Assembly: GCA_029255685.2 (NCBI GenBank) | Contig: CM055312.2 | Coordinates: 25,638,203 to 25,702,202, forward strand | Source: Silene conica | Lineage: Eukaryota; Streptophyta; Magnoliopsida; Caryophyllales; Caryophyllaceae | Direction: 5' to 3' | DNA: 64,000 nt | In this document: piece by piece, positions 12,712 through 22,794 of the stretch | Layout of the letters: each line of letters begins with the position of its first letter | How positions within the stretch are numbered: position 1 is the first letter of the stretch | Notes under the pieces: model-generated | What the model saw: the letters and a program-made list of their open reading frames with translations, nothing else | What the model was told of the DNA's origin: nothing | The model's database searches: none | Translations under genes and position numbers: made by a program

Positions 12712-13063
12712 AAATAAAATAAGAAGAATAAGAGTAGTAAAAATAAATAATGGAAAAGGATATATAATAATAATATAATAACATAAATATCACAATTATT
12801 ACGTGTAAATCATCTCTAATCAAAATAATTTTATTAATATTTTATTTTTACGAGATATGAAAGTACGTATTATTACAATTAAATTGGATTTTATAAATAT
12901 ATTATTAAAATTAAAGAAGTACGAATGAAACGCCATTTTATGAAATAATCATCAAATATCAAATGATTATGAAATACGAAATAATCGTAGGAATACGATT
13001 TATAAAATAATAACAGTTTACGTAAAATTCTTTATAAACATATCATTTGAAATACTCGTATAA
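12712..13063 (-). repeat. Second copy of the LTR U3 end (continues at 16355-16402)
   Basis: This repeats 12025-12370 in the same orientation, for example AAGAAGAATAAGAGTAGTA. It ends at the L1 target duplication TGAAATACTCGTATAA and resumes at 16355 through the true U3 start GGGGTATTACA (16402). The first roughly 400 bp of the LTR are thus present twice at this end of the element. Confidence 0.8.
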
Positions 13064-13133
13064 TTGTAAAAGACAGGAGTATTTTGGAGAACGTTTTGAT
13101 CTGTCAGGATCTAATTATGCATTACAGTAGGGG

Positions 13134-16100
13134 GTGACATCTCCTAGATGTATGTTTAAACTAGACCTGCAGAAGGCGTATGATTCCATTGAGTGGGATT
13201 TTGTGGATCAAATGTTAGAGGCATTACAGTTTCCAATGGGGTTCAGGAAGATGCTCATGGTGTGTATTACTACTCCAAGCTACACCTTGAATATGAATGG
13301 TTCTCATTTTGGTTATTTCAAAGGGAAGAGGGGACTAAGACAAGGAGACCCAATGTCTCCTTTAGTGTTTTGTATTTGCATGGAGTACATGACCAGAATC
13401 ATTAGATATGCAACTGATACTTGGTACTTCAGATACCACCCTATGTGTAAGAGTTTAAAATTAACTCATCTGCTATTTGCAGATGATGTTCTGATGTTCA
13501 GTAAAGGGGACACTAGATCAATCATGCTGCTGTTAAGATCATTTGCAACATTCTCAGCAGCTACTGGTCTTAAGGTTAATGCAAATAAGTCTGAAGTGGT
13601 CTTCAGTGGGGTGCCAAATACTGTTAAGCAAGAGATATTGCAGGTATGTGGATATCAGGAGGGTAAGTTACCTTTCAAATACTTGGGTATTCCTATTCAG
13701 CCTGGCAGACTACTTAAACAGGACTATAACATACTCCTGGATAAGATTAGCTCAAGAATCAGGGGGATAGGAGCAAGGAAATTAATGTAATACTCCGTAT
13801 TTTTTTTATAGTTACGATAATACGTTGTTTCATAATACCTCGTGTTTTCCGTATGTACAATAATAATAATAGTAGTGACACATTATTATTATATTTCCGT
13901 ACACACAATACTACGTTATTATTATTATTATTATAATATTATATTACGGTATTATTATTATATAAGATATTCCATGGAGTGCATATTATTATTATTATTA
14001 TTACTCAAACGCACCAATCATAGGTCATTCTTTCAAACCCTAAACCAACATACTCATCCACCGCCTCAACCTTCTTTCGACTTCCTCATACTTTCATACT
14101 CACAACTTACCAATCTTCGTTTATCGCCGGATTTCTATTAACACGGTTAACATGTTTTCATCATCATCATCGTAAGTTTACATTGCTTTCGATCGTGTTT
14201 TTGGTTTAATATTTAGTACGATTATATATCACTTCTAGCACTTAAATCCGAGTATGGTTACTTCGTTATCGTATAGTTTTTCCGACCCAAACCTAGACAA
14301 TATGAGTTTCGACTGACCTGGGCTGATGGGTGGTGACTTCGGGGTTGAGAGTGACCACATGAGTGCTTTGGTGGTGGCCAGTGGTGGCCACCACGGTGGG
14401 GTTTTCGCGGGTTTGGGGTTTAGGGTATAAGAGACGCGAGTTGTTGTGATGGTGGGGTTCCCGCGAGTTTGGTGGTGGCCGGTGGTGGTCACCACGAGAG
14501 GGATGTAGTGGTCATGATGGCGGTAGTGTGAGGCTAAGGGTAGAGGTGAACGGAGCGGTAAGGGGTGGTGGTGTTTCGAGCGGTAGTTGCCGGAGCAATA
14601 GCTAACAGCGCGGTTTCGGCATTGTTGTACCGGCTGTTAGGGCATGAGTTTTTGGGTGGTTGTGAGAGCGGAAGGAGGTGTTCATGAGGTGGATATTAGG
14701 GGTGGTAGTATGTAGTTGGGTTTGAAACCCTCCATGGTGGTTGTAGGTAGCCTGGCTGACGTTATTAGTGTCGCGAAAATTGGGGTGTGGGTAGGCTGTA
14801 GTGTTCAGAAGTGTGGGTTGCTGCGTGTTAGAGATAGTCGGGTCGTAGGTTTTTTTTGTTGTTGTTTTCTTATCTTATTATCATTGCTCTTATTATTATA
14901 TTATTATTGTGGTTTAATATTATTATTATTATTATTATTATTATTGTGTTACCCTACTCAACCGCAAGGTTGACAGTGTATTCGTGTACACCTACGATGA
15001 TCCGGAATGGGGAGTAGACTCTACAGGAAAGAGACAGAAGAGCTAGGAGCTGGGGCAGGAATGTGAGCTGTTGACTTTGGACCGACTTAGAATTATATCA
15101 CATTTAGAGAAGTCATCAGTTGTATTCTCTTTTCCCGCTGAGCAGTATTTGTAATAATAAAAGTTAAAATTTTATCAGTTTTATATAAAGTACTTTGGTT
15201 GTTTTACTTTGTTATACACTACCTCGGACATTCCGAGATGGTAACAACTCTATTTATTTGAGAATGTCTTGCTAAAGGCTCTTAAATAAATGGGGGTGTT
15301 ACAATTAAGCTATGCTGGAAGGCTTGTTTTAATCAATTCAGTGTTAAATACACTACACTCTTACTGGGCAAATATTTTCTTGATTCCAAAGGGTGTAGTA
15401 AAGAGAATAGAAGCTCTTTGCAGGAATTTCTTCTGGAGTGGACATGAGGCGTATCAAAGGTGTCCTCATATTGCTTGGGAAAAAATGTGTTGTCAGAAGA
15501 TTGAAGGGGGTCTAGCCATTAAGAATGTGGGCATTTGGAACTTGGCTACTGTTGGAAAACTTGTAAATTGAATCTTCACAAAAGCTGATAGGCTATGGGT
15601 ACTTTGGATTGATCATGTGTATTTGAAAGGGGCTACTTGGATTGATTATAAGCCCCCTCTGGATTCCAATTGGAACTGGAGGAATGTTTGTAAAGTCAAG
15701 GAAAGGTTGGTGAATGGGTACCACAATGGTGTCTGGTTGAATAGTGCTAAGGGATATAGTGTCAAATCTTGCTATCAATGGCTGAAGGAACAGCACCCCT
15801 CTATCCCCTGGTATCGAACTGTGTGGGATAAATGGAATGTGCCAAAGCATGCTCTCAATGGGTGGATGATAATGCAGAATGGGATTTATACTAGAGAGAA
15901 ACTGAAGAGAATGGGTGTATTTAATACAGATAGTTGCTTGTTATGTCAGCAACAGATAGAGACCAGGGATCACTTGTTCAGGCATTGTCAGTATAGCAGG
16001 ATGATCATTGATGCTATGGAACAATGGCTAGGGTTCAAGTTATGGCAGCCTAGGAATGGTATAACTAAGCTGCAGCGGAGAGTGAGGAATATGGCTATTA

Positions 16101-16276
16101 ATGCTTGTTGGTATAGTTTATGGAAGGAGAGGAATGAATGTAGGATATATTTGAAGGTTCACAGGCCTGGAAGACTAGTTGCAGAATTGAAGCAAACAAT
16201 TAGAGGAAGAATTAAGCTCAAAATGCAGAATACAATGACTAATAGAGATAGAATATGGCTGAATAGTATTCAATGA
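13134..16276 (+). pseudogene. L1 ORF2 remnant: reverse transcriptase and zf-RVT domain
   Basis: The C-terminal half of a plant L1 ORF2 in three blocks. Block 1 (13134-13780) holds RT motifs: KLDLQKAYDSIEW, GLRQGDPMSPLVF, the catalytic LLFADDVLMF and FKYLGIP. Block 2 (15304-15571) starts just after the solo LTR and reads LSYAGRLVLINSVL, the continuation of ...GARK before the insertion; it ends at a TGA where plant L1s usually have Trp. Block 3 (15574-16276) is the zinc-binding region found after plant L1 RTs (CLLCQQQIETRDHLFRHC) and ends at TGA. An in-frame TAG lies just upstream at 13128. The endonuclease and ORF1 are absent, so it cannot be functional. Confidence 0.93.
13786..15303 (+). repeat. 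Solo LTR of the LARD family inside the L1
   Basis: It begins TGTAATACTCCG and ends AAATGGGGGTGTTACA. The perfect 5-bp duplication ATTAA lies at 13781-13785 and 15304-15308. At 1518 bp it is about half the length of the LARD LTRs but shares both ends and the block at 14945-15303. No internal domain or second LTR is present, so it is probably what unequal recombination left. It interrupts the L1 frame within the K-LSYAGRL motif. Confidence 0.93.
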
Positions 16277-16402
16277 TACTTGTATGTAATTGATGATTTT
16301 ATGAAGTAATACAAAAGCTCACATTTAACCAAAAAAAATGAAATACTCGTATAAAACGCGGTTTGACTGTCGTTGACCGAGGCTAAAATACGGGGTATTA
16401 CA

Positions 16403-16526
16403 GTCTTCCCTCCTTAAAATGAACTTCGTCCCAAAGTTCGCCACCCCATAAGGGTAAAGAACTTATAACAAGCATGAAACAATCACAAATAGCACTTATA
16501 TAGACTTCAAAACACGAAATGTTACA
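16403..16526 (-). other. 124-bp extension outside the LARD 5' LTR
   Basis: This is nearly identical to 6640-6763, the internal sequence between PPT module 1 and module 2. It lies outside the LTR U3 start and ends at TGTAACATTTCG (minus strand), which directly touches the TGCGC target duplication. Integrase therefore processed this end although it is not the normal LTR terminus. It starts with TGTAA, as the LTR does. Confidence 0.85.
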
Positions 16527-16531
16527 TGCGC

Positions 16532-17975
16532 AAAGGTCAGTGCCTCCACCATAAGTCAATACCCAATCTTTAGTCCTCCGTAGGTACTTAAGAATGTTTT
16601 TCACAGCCATCCAGTGTGGTTCACCTGGATTGCCTTGGTACCGACTCGTCATACTCAAAGCATATGCCACGTATAGACGTGTGCATATCATGGCGTACAT
16701 GATCGATCCTATAACTGACGCATAAGGAATGCGACTCATGCGCTCGACCTCTTTCGGTGTCTTAGGTGCCCGAGTCTTACTCAAATGCACCCCCGAGATC
16801 ATCGGAAGTAACCCCTTTTTGGAGTTGGCCATGCTGAATCTGTCAAGAATCTTATCTATATAAGACTCCTGACTCAGTGATAACATCCGTCGTGATCTAT
16901 CTCTATAGATACGGATCCCCAATATACATTGTGCCTCACCCAGATCTTTCATCTGGAAATGGTTCTTTAACCATTCTTTAACCGAAGATAAGAGAGGGAT
17001 GTCATTTCCGATCAAGAGTATATCGTCGACATACAACACCAGAAAGACGATCTTACTCCCACTCGACTTGATATATAAGCATGGTTCTTCGACTGATCGA
17101 ATAAAACCATTCCTTTTTATGGAACGCTTAAGCTTGCACACTTTCTTAGGATTTTTAGGATCTGTGAAACCTTCGGGTTGTACCATGTACAAGTCCTCCT
17201 CTAAATAACCGTTTAAGAAGGCGGTTTTCACATCCATTTGCCATATTTCGTAGTCATGAAATGCAGCAATCGCTAAGATAATCCGAATGGAACGCAGCAT
17301 GACTACGGGTGCAAAAATCTCATCATAGTGCAACCCTTGCACTTGAGTGAAACCTTTTGCCACTAGTCGTGCCTTATGGGTGTCTGGTTATCCTTCTATG
17401 GAGCGCTTTATCTTATAAAGCCATTTGCACTGAAGAGGTCGTACCTTATCAGGCAAATCAATCAACTCCCATACGTCATTCTCATACATGGAGTCCATTT
17501 CGGATTGGATGGCATTAAGCCATAGCTTTGAGTCGGAACAGGTCATGGCACCTTTATAGGTCACGGGTTCGTTACTCTCTAAGAGAAAAACGTCAACTCC
17601 GTCAAGTTCCTCGATCATACCGATGTATCTATCTGGAGGAATGGAGTGTCTACTCGACCTTCTGGGTTCCTCAGGAATACTTACCGCAACAGAAGATGAA
17701 GGAACGGTTTCCTCCATTGGTTGCTCAGTAGTTGGTTCTTGAATCTCCGACAGATCGAAGGTTCTATTACTTGTCTTATTCTCGAGAAATTCTTTCTCTA
17801 AGAACTTCGCACTAGCCGCAACAAAAACGCGGTGTTCGGTAGGCGAATAGAAGTAATGACCAAACATTCCTTTTGGATAACCAATAAAGTATGTCTTGAC
17901 CGATCGCGGGCCGAGCTTATCCTCGTGTCTCCACTTGACATAAGCCTCGCAGCCCCAAACCCGAATAAAGGACAA
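16532..17975 (-). pseudogene. Copia-1 integrase C-terminal linker and reverse transcriptase
   Basis: The minus-strand Copia RT. Motifs in order are RVWGCEAYVKW with TYFIGYPKG (integrase C-terminal region), [69 protein letters not shown] and PYASVIGSIMYAM. The frame is broken near 17375. The conserved YGLKQ..R.W motif expected after CKLKRSI is missing; the sequence goes straight to KRNGFIRSVEEPCLY, consistent with an in-frame deletion of about 25 codons. It ends at the LARD insertion site and continues in RNase H at 2636. It is non-functional. Confidence 0.92.
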
Positions 17976-18039
17976 GTTAGGGACGGTTCCCTTCCATATC
18001 TCAAATGAAGTCTTGTCAACAACTTTAGACGGATTTCGA

Positions 18040-18892
18040 TTAAGTATAAGAGCAGCTGATAATAGAGCAAAGCCCTATAATGAATACGACACAACTGTGT
18101 GACTCATCATGGATCGAACCATATCTAATAGTGTTCGATTTCTCCGTTCGGACACCATTTAATTGTGGTGTTCCAGGTGGAGTTAACTGTAGTACTATAC
18201 CACAGTCTTTAAGGTGTTGATCAAACTCATGCGAAAGATATTCACCACCACGATCTGATCGTAGTGCTTTAATCTTTCTATCCAGTTGGTTTTCAACCTT
18301 CGCCTGGAATTCCTTGAACTTTACCAAGGATTCACTTTTATGCTTCATTAAGTAGACATACCCGTATCTACTTAAATCGTCCGTGAAAATGATGAAATAT
18401 CTATAGCCGTCTCGTGCGGTGATTGACATAGGTCCATATACATCTGTATGTACGAGGCCTAATAGGTCAGCAGCGCGCATTCCAACACCTTTGAAGGAAA
18501 TACGAGTCATTTTGCCTATGAGACATGATTCACATGTGCCAAATTATTCATAATCAAATGGAGATATAGCGTCATTCTGTATTAGCTGCTTTACACGTTT
18601 CTCGTTTATGTGTCCCATACGACAGTGCTATAGATATGTTTGATATTTGTCACCAACCTTTAGTTTCTTATTATTCATGTGTAATATTTCAGTCGATTGA
18701 TCTAAGACATATATACCATTCATGGAAACCGCTTTACCATAAACCATTCCATTTAAAGAGAAAATACAGCTATTATCCTTTATTAAGAATGAAAATCCGT
18801 CTTTATCGAGTACGGAAACTGAAATAGTGTTCTTAGATAAACTGGGTACATAATAACAGTTATACAGATATAACTCGAATCCGCTCGGTAGC
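18040..18892 (-). pseudogene. Copia-1 GAG-pre-integrase and integrase
   Basis: From 18892 downwards the minus strand reads LPSGFELYLYNCYYVPSLSK, ISVSVLDKDGFSF, the zinc-binding CRMGHINEKRVKQL with CESCLIGKM, then the integrase core. The first Asp lies in VHTDVYGPM and the second in LRSDRGGEY. The region of the third acidic residue (GTPQLNGV, then ERRNRTLLD in another frame) is broken by a 1-nt shift near 18150. Stops occur near 18540 and 18625. The 5' side stops at the TGGAT duplication of the 2.8-kb solo LTR, beyond which protease and gag continue. Confidence 0.9.
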
Positions 18893-18897
18893 TGGAT

Positions 18898-21671
18898 TAT
18901 AATACCCGCAATATCCGTAGTAATTTTTAACGGATAATTTAATTTAAGCTCGAGTACTAATTAAATCCGAGTATGATTTAATTAAAACCGAGAATTACGT
19001 ACGTAAAACCGTCGCACGAAAAACCGTAAACGACAAAAAAAACTGGTGTGGTTTCCCAATGCATGGGAAAGAGGAAAAGGAGAAAACATCTCCCCTTCCC
19101 CATGCATTGAGCCGTCTTTTCCCTTCCCCCTTCCCCATACCTTTGTTTTTTTTTTCTTACCTCTTTAAGACTTAAGCACCAGCCATATCCCCACCTAAAA
19201 CACACACAAACAACAACAAAAAAAAAATAAGAAGAAGGAGAGGGAGACGTGAGGGAGAGGAAGAAAGAACAAGAGGAGGATCTTGCATAATACTTGAAGT
19301 TCTACACTAAGTAAGCTTACATTTCTCTTCAAATCTGATTTTATAACCTTTTAACATGCATTCACATATCACTTAACATCTAAACATGAACTTAAGAATC
19401 TACAACCATGCATGCAAAGGATTGAACATAGTAAAAACCGTTATTTTGTCAAAAACGTAGCATGCATGTAGTAGATCTGAAAACACATGTTAAAATGAGT
19501 ATTTTCAGAAAACAAAAATTTGGGACTTTCCTTAAGTTGTTATAAAATCACTCACCAAAAATTAGGACGTTTGCATGAACCGTTTAGAAATGAAAAATCA
19601 TATACTACAGCCTATTTTCTGCTTAACCGAATCAATAGATCTCACTTAAAGAGTCATCAAACCATATTTACAAAAGGAATAAGTGTCTCATCTCTTAATA
19701 TGTTAAGCTACATTGAGTCTAGATGATAATAGGCTTTTGAATCAACTCGTTTCGATTTGCTAAGAGGGATTTATGATGTAAAACTTTTCATGACTCATTT
19801 TCTGACCACTGTTTTTAAAACGCGTTTTTAGATCTGATAAACTCATTTTTGAGACAACATTCATGGCTAACAATATGTTGTAGACACATAAAGGAATCCA
19901 ATAAATCCAAACATGCACGAAAATATGACGTGTTGGATTTTATATGATTTTTACAAGTTTCGGTTGTGTTCTGGAAAAATGTTCTATTTAGTCATACTTG
20001 TTAAAATCTTGCTTTTCCATAAAAGGGTAATTTAGTCACACATATAAATATAAACAGTGACCCATCTCTTCACATGTTAAAGTTTAATGAATGTAAAGTG
20101 TAGTAGGCTTTCGTTTCGACGAGTTTCGACATGTTAAGTGTATTTACCACCCCGTAACTTTTTAAGACTCACTTTTGGACCAACTTTGGTAGACTGTAAC
20201 TTTGGACCCCTTAAACACGTTTTTAGACTCTGACCACAGAGACGTTAAAGATGGAAGACTCACTAAGGAACCAAACCCCACTGGTCTCGCCTCAAAATAT
20301 TTAGTAACGAAGGAGATATGACGATTTAAAGTTTCTCTTTTGAATCTGTAAAAACCGAGAAAGTATAGTTATCGCATAATTTACTACAAGTAGCTTAGTA
20401 ATGGTCGTTCATATAAGTGACCATTATTTTAAATATTATGTAGAGTTGGGATTCGTAGAAGAGGCTCTCTAACCTTTAACCGCTTGCAAGGTAAGGAAAA
20501 ACACCTTTTGCGTACCCTATTGATAACCCGTTTGAATTATTGTCTATCTTGTATGCTGATATCTTTTGTTATATTAAGTATCTATATTGTTTGAACTTAC
20601 CTTACAAATGATTATGGACAAGGATTTATTTGTTTTAATCTCTGGAAAGGATATTGTATTTGATAAGAAATAAGTAATTATGATTTTCGGAAATCCAAAA
20701 CCGTTTTGCTTTCTACAAGTTTGCAACGACTTATCAAATGTTGAGGAAATGGTTTTTGTTTTGGAAATGGAATTTCATATTGGTTGAAACGGTTTTGGTA
20801 GAGGGGTAGGTTGTCCCTAGTGAAAGGGATTTCCTATACAGAGCTTTTGATGGGGGTTAGTTGATCGAGACCCCGTCCTCTTATCTTCCTCTTTGGGGTT
20901 GGCCCTTCGAGGGGTGTGCACACTCGGGATGTTAGGACAGTTTAGTACATGATTTGGTGACTCTCGTCTTATCCGGTTTGGGGCGAGTGTATCCACTTCA
21001 TACGGCCTCTATCCAAAGTTATACCGATGTTGAAATAATTGGAAAAGAAAGGTTTTCTTGAAATAGAACTATCTTGAAGGATTGGTTTGAGTTTGAATAC
21101 TTTGGAATATTTATGTTAATCTTACCGTTTAAAATTATCGCTTCCTTTGATGTATTGTTGGCAAATCTTATATTATGTTCTTCAATTATTCGAAGTATTT
21201 TGATATGTATTATTATCTTATAAAATACCTTCCAAGTTATTCTTTCTTAATTCATTTATATTGCTTTCAAATCGTTTACCTTACTCAACAATATTGTTGA
21301 CCCTTTTATTTGTTTTGTCCTTGCTTGGACCTGCGGTGATCACAAAATGTGTGAACAGATCGTGTGACAGGTACCCGTGGGAATTAGTCGTGGGATGCAC
21401 AAGAGAGCGCGCTTAGTGTTTCAATCAAAGACAAATGCTTTGACTCATAATCTTCTTTTGGATTAATGAACTTAAATTTCGCTTCCGCAAACTTTAAAAT
21501 TTGGTTGTATCGTATTTTATCATTTGGATTTTAAATTGCATTAGACAATTACCTATTTTACTTCATGGTTAGGTACTACTACCACATTTGGTTTAATTGT
21601 GACACACCCGTTATCCGAAATTTTACTTGAAAACCCTATTTACTAATGAATAGGATGATGGGGGTGTTACA
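18898..21671 (+). repeat. Solo LTR (long Gypsy-like) in Copia-1
   Basis: It is flanked by the perfect 5-bp duplication TGGAT (18893-18897, 21672-21676). It ends GATGGGGGTGTTACA and begins TATAATACCCGC, where the canonical TG has become TA. Its length is 2774 bp. It has no long ORF, and no PBS or PPT is expected or seen. It differs from the LARD LTRs except at the TGTAAYACCC...GGGTGTTACA ends. It separates the Copia-1 protease from GAG-pre-integrase. Confidence 0.88.
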
Positions 21672-21676
21672 TGGAT

Positions 21677-22794
21677 CACATATGTTCCCATGGAAGCAGC
21701 AGCAACTTTTGCTCCATTCCCGACTTGCAGGTCCACATCACCCTTTGCGAGAGGTGTGATGTTTTTTAGGCCCTGCAAATGATTACACAGATGAGAACCA
21801 CAACCGGTATCAAGTACCCAAGTTCCGAAACTTGCATGGTTAATCTCAATCATATGAATATAAGATGACATACCAACAGGAGTGACGCGGCCTGCTTTTA
21901 TGTCCTCACGGTACACTGGACAGTTCCGCCTCCAATGCCCAGTCTTGTGGCAATGGTGGCACTCAATGTTACCGTCTTTGCTCTTTGTCTTGCCTTGTGA
22001 GCTACTTGTCTCACCAGGCCCACTCTTAAATCTGGCCCTTTTGAATTTAGGAGGCTTAGCTACTGTTAGCTCTGTTTGAGCTTTTCCCTTACCCTTTCCC
22101 TTCTTTGCAATCATGAGAACGTCTTGCTTCATGCTCCCACTCAAATTAAGATCCTTCTCGGTCTATACGAGAAGGGAGTGTAGCTCATGAGAACTTTACT
22201 TCATGTCATTCATGTAATAGTTTGCCCTGAATAAGGAAAAACCATCATGAACTGAATGAAGCATTCGATCAATGATTACGTTCTCACTGATCTTGCAGTT
22301 CAAGGACTCCAATTTCTCGACATTCTCAATCACATTGAGAATGTGTGGGCTAACTGGTTGGCCCTTTTGGAGTTTCGCATCGAAGAAGCGTCAGGTGTGC
22401 TCATATGAAACGATTCTCGGTGCTTTTGAGAATTCGTTTGTGAGCTTGGTGAAAATCTTATTTGCACCATGGGAAATGAAGCGTCTTTGCAATTGGGTTC
22501 CATTGCAAAAATGAGTACGTTCTTTATCGCACCCGCTTCCATAACGAAATCACTATAAGCTTGTGATACGTTAGCTCTAGCAGTGGGGCCTGGGTTAGGT
22601 GGTAAAGGCTCAGTTAAATACTTGACCTTACCATCAGCTACAGCTGGATTCCGTAATGCAGCCTCCCAGTCCGCAAAGTTGGACCCATCATTTTTCAGTC
22701 GCGTGGACTGATTCATGTGGTCCATGAAAGCCTTAAGCCAGGATTCTTTTCTTAGTGTGGCACTAGGCATAGGGGCATCATTATCACCAGCCAT
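21677..22794 (-). pseudogene. Copia-1 gag with start of protease
   Basis: Starts at ATG 22794 (MAGDNDAPMPS). N-terminal UBN2-type gag motifs include LKNDGSNFADWEAALR and IKNVLIFAMEP. After frame breaks between 22330 and 22144, a lysine-rich stretch leads to a CCHC zinc knuckle (CHHCHKTGHWRRNC). The protease start follows, with the active-site motif WVLDTGCGSHLCNH and VGNGAKVAAASMGTYVIH. The sequence stops at the TGGAT insertion site and resumes as GAG-pre-integrase at 18892. Gag would form the particle and package RNA, and the aspartic protease would cut the polyprotein. At least two frameshifts make it a pseudogene. Confidence 0.9.

Larger units (their letters stand above)
13064..16338 (+). 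mobile_element. L1-type LINE, 5'-truncated, inserted in the LARD LTR
   Basis: It is flanked by the perfect 16-bp duplication TGAAATACTCGTATAA (13048-13063 and 16339-16354) and ends in a short A-tract (16331-16338). Both are typical of target-primed reverse transcription. The 5' end is lost within the RT domain. A 1518-bp solo LTR (13786-15303) lies inside it. Without that LTR the L1 is about 1.75 kb. Confidence 0.93.
2642..16526 (-). mobile_element. Composite LARD (non-coding LTR retrotransposon) inserted in Copia-1 pol
   Basis: A minus-strand LTR retrotransposon with multi-kilobase LTRs and a 2.86-kb internal region without coding capacity. This matches the LARD class of non-autonomous Gypsy-like elements. 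It starts TGTAACACCCCC at 2642 and is flanked by the perfect 5-bp duplication TGCGC (2637-2641, 16527-16531). Removing it brings the Copia-1 RT and RNase H codons together. On the minus strand the order is: 124-bp extension (16526-16403), rearranged 5' LTR (16402-9499), PBS, internal region, PPT, 3' LTR (6639-2642). Later insertions are a non-LTR fragment (4064-5052) and an L1 (13064-16338) that itself holds a solo LTR. Proteins would have to come from another element. Confidence 0.88.

Noticed and set aside
14030..14050. Telomere-like CCCTAAA
   Set aside because: Only one unit is present; it is expected by chance in AT-rich LTR sequence.
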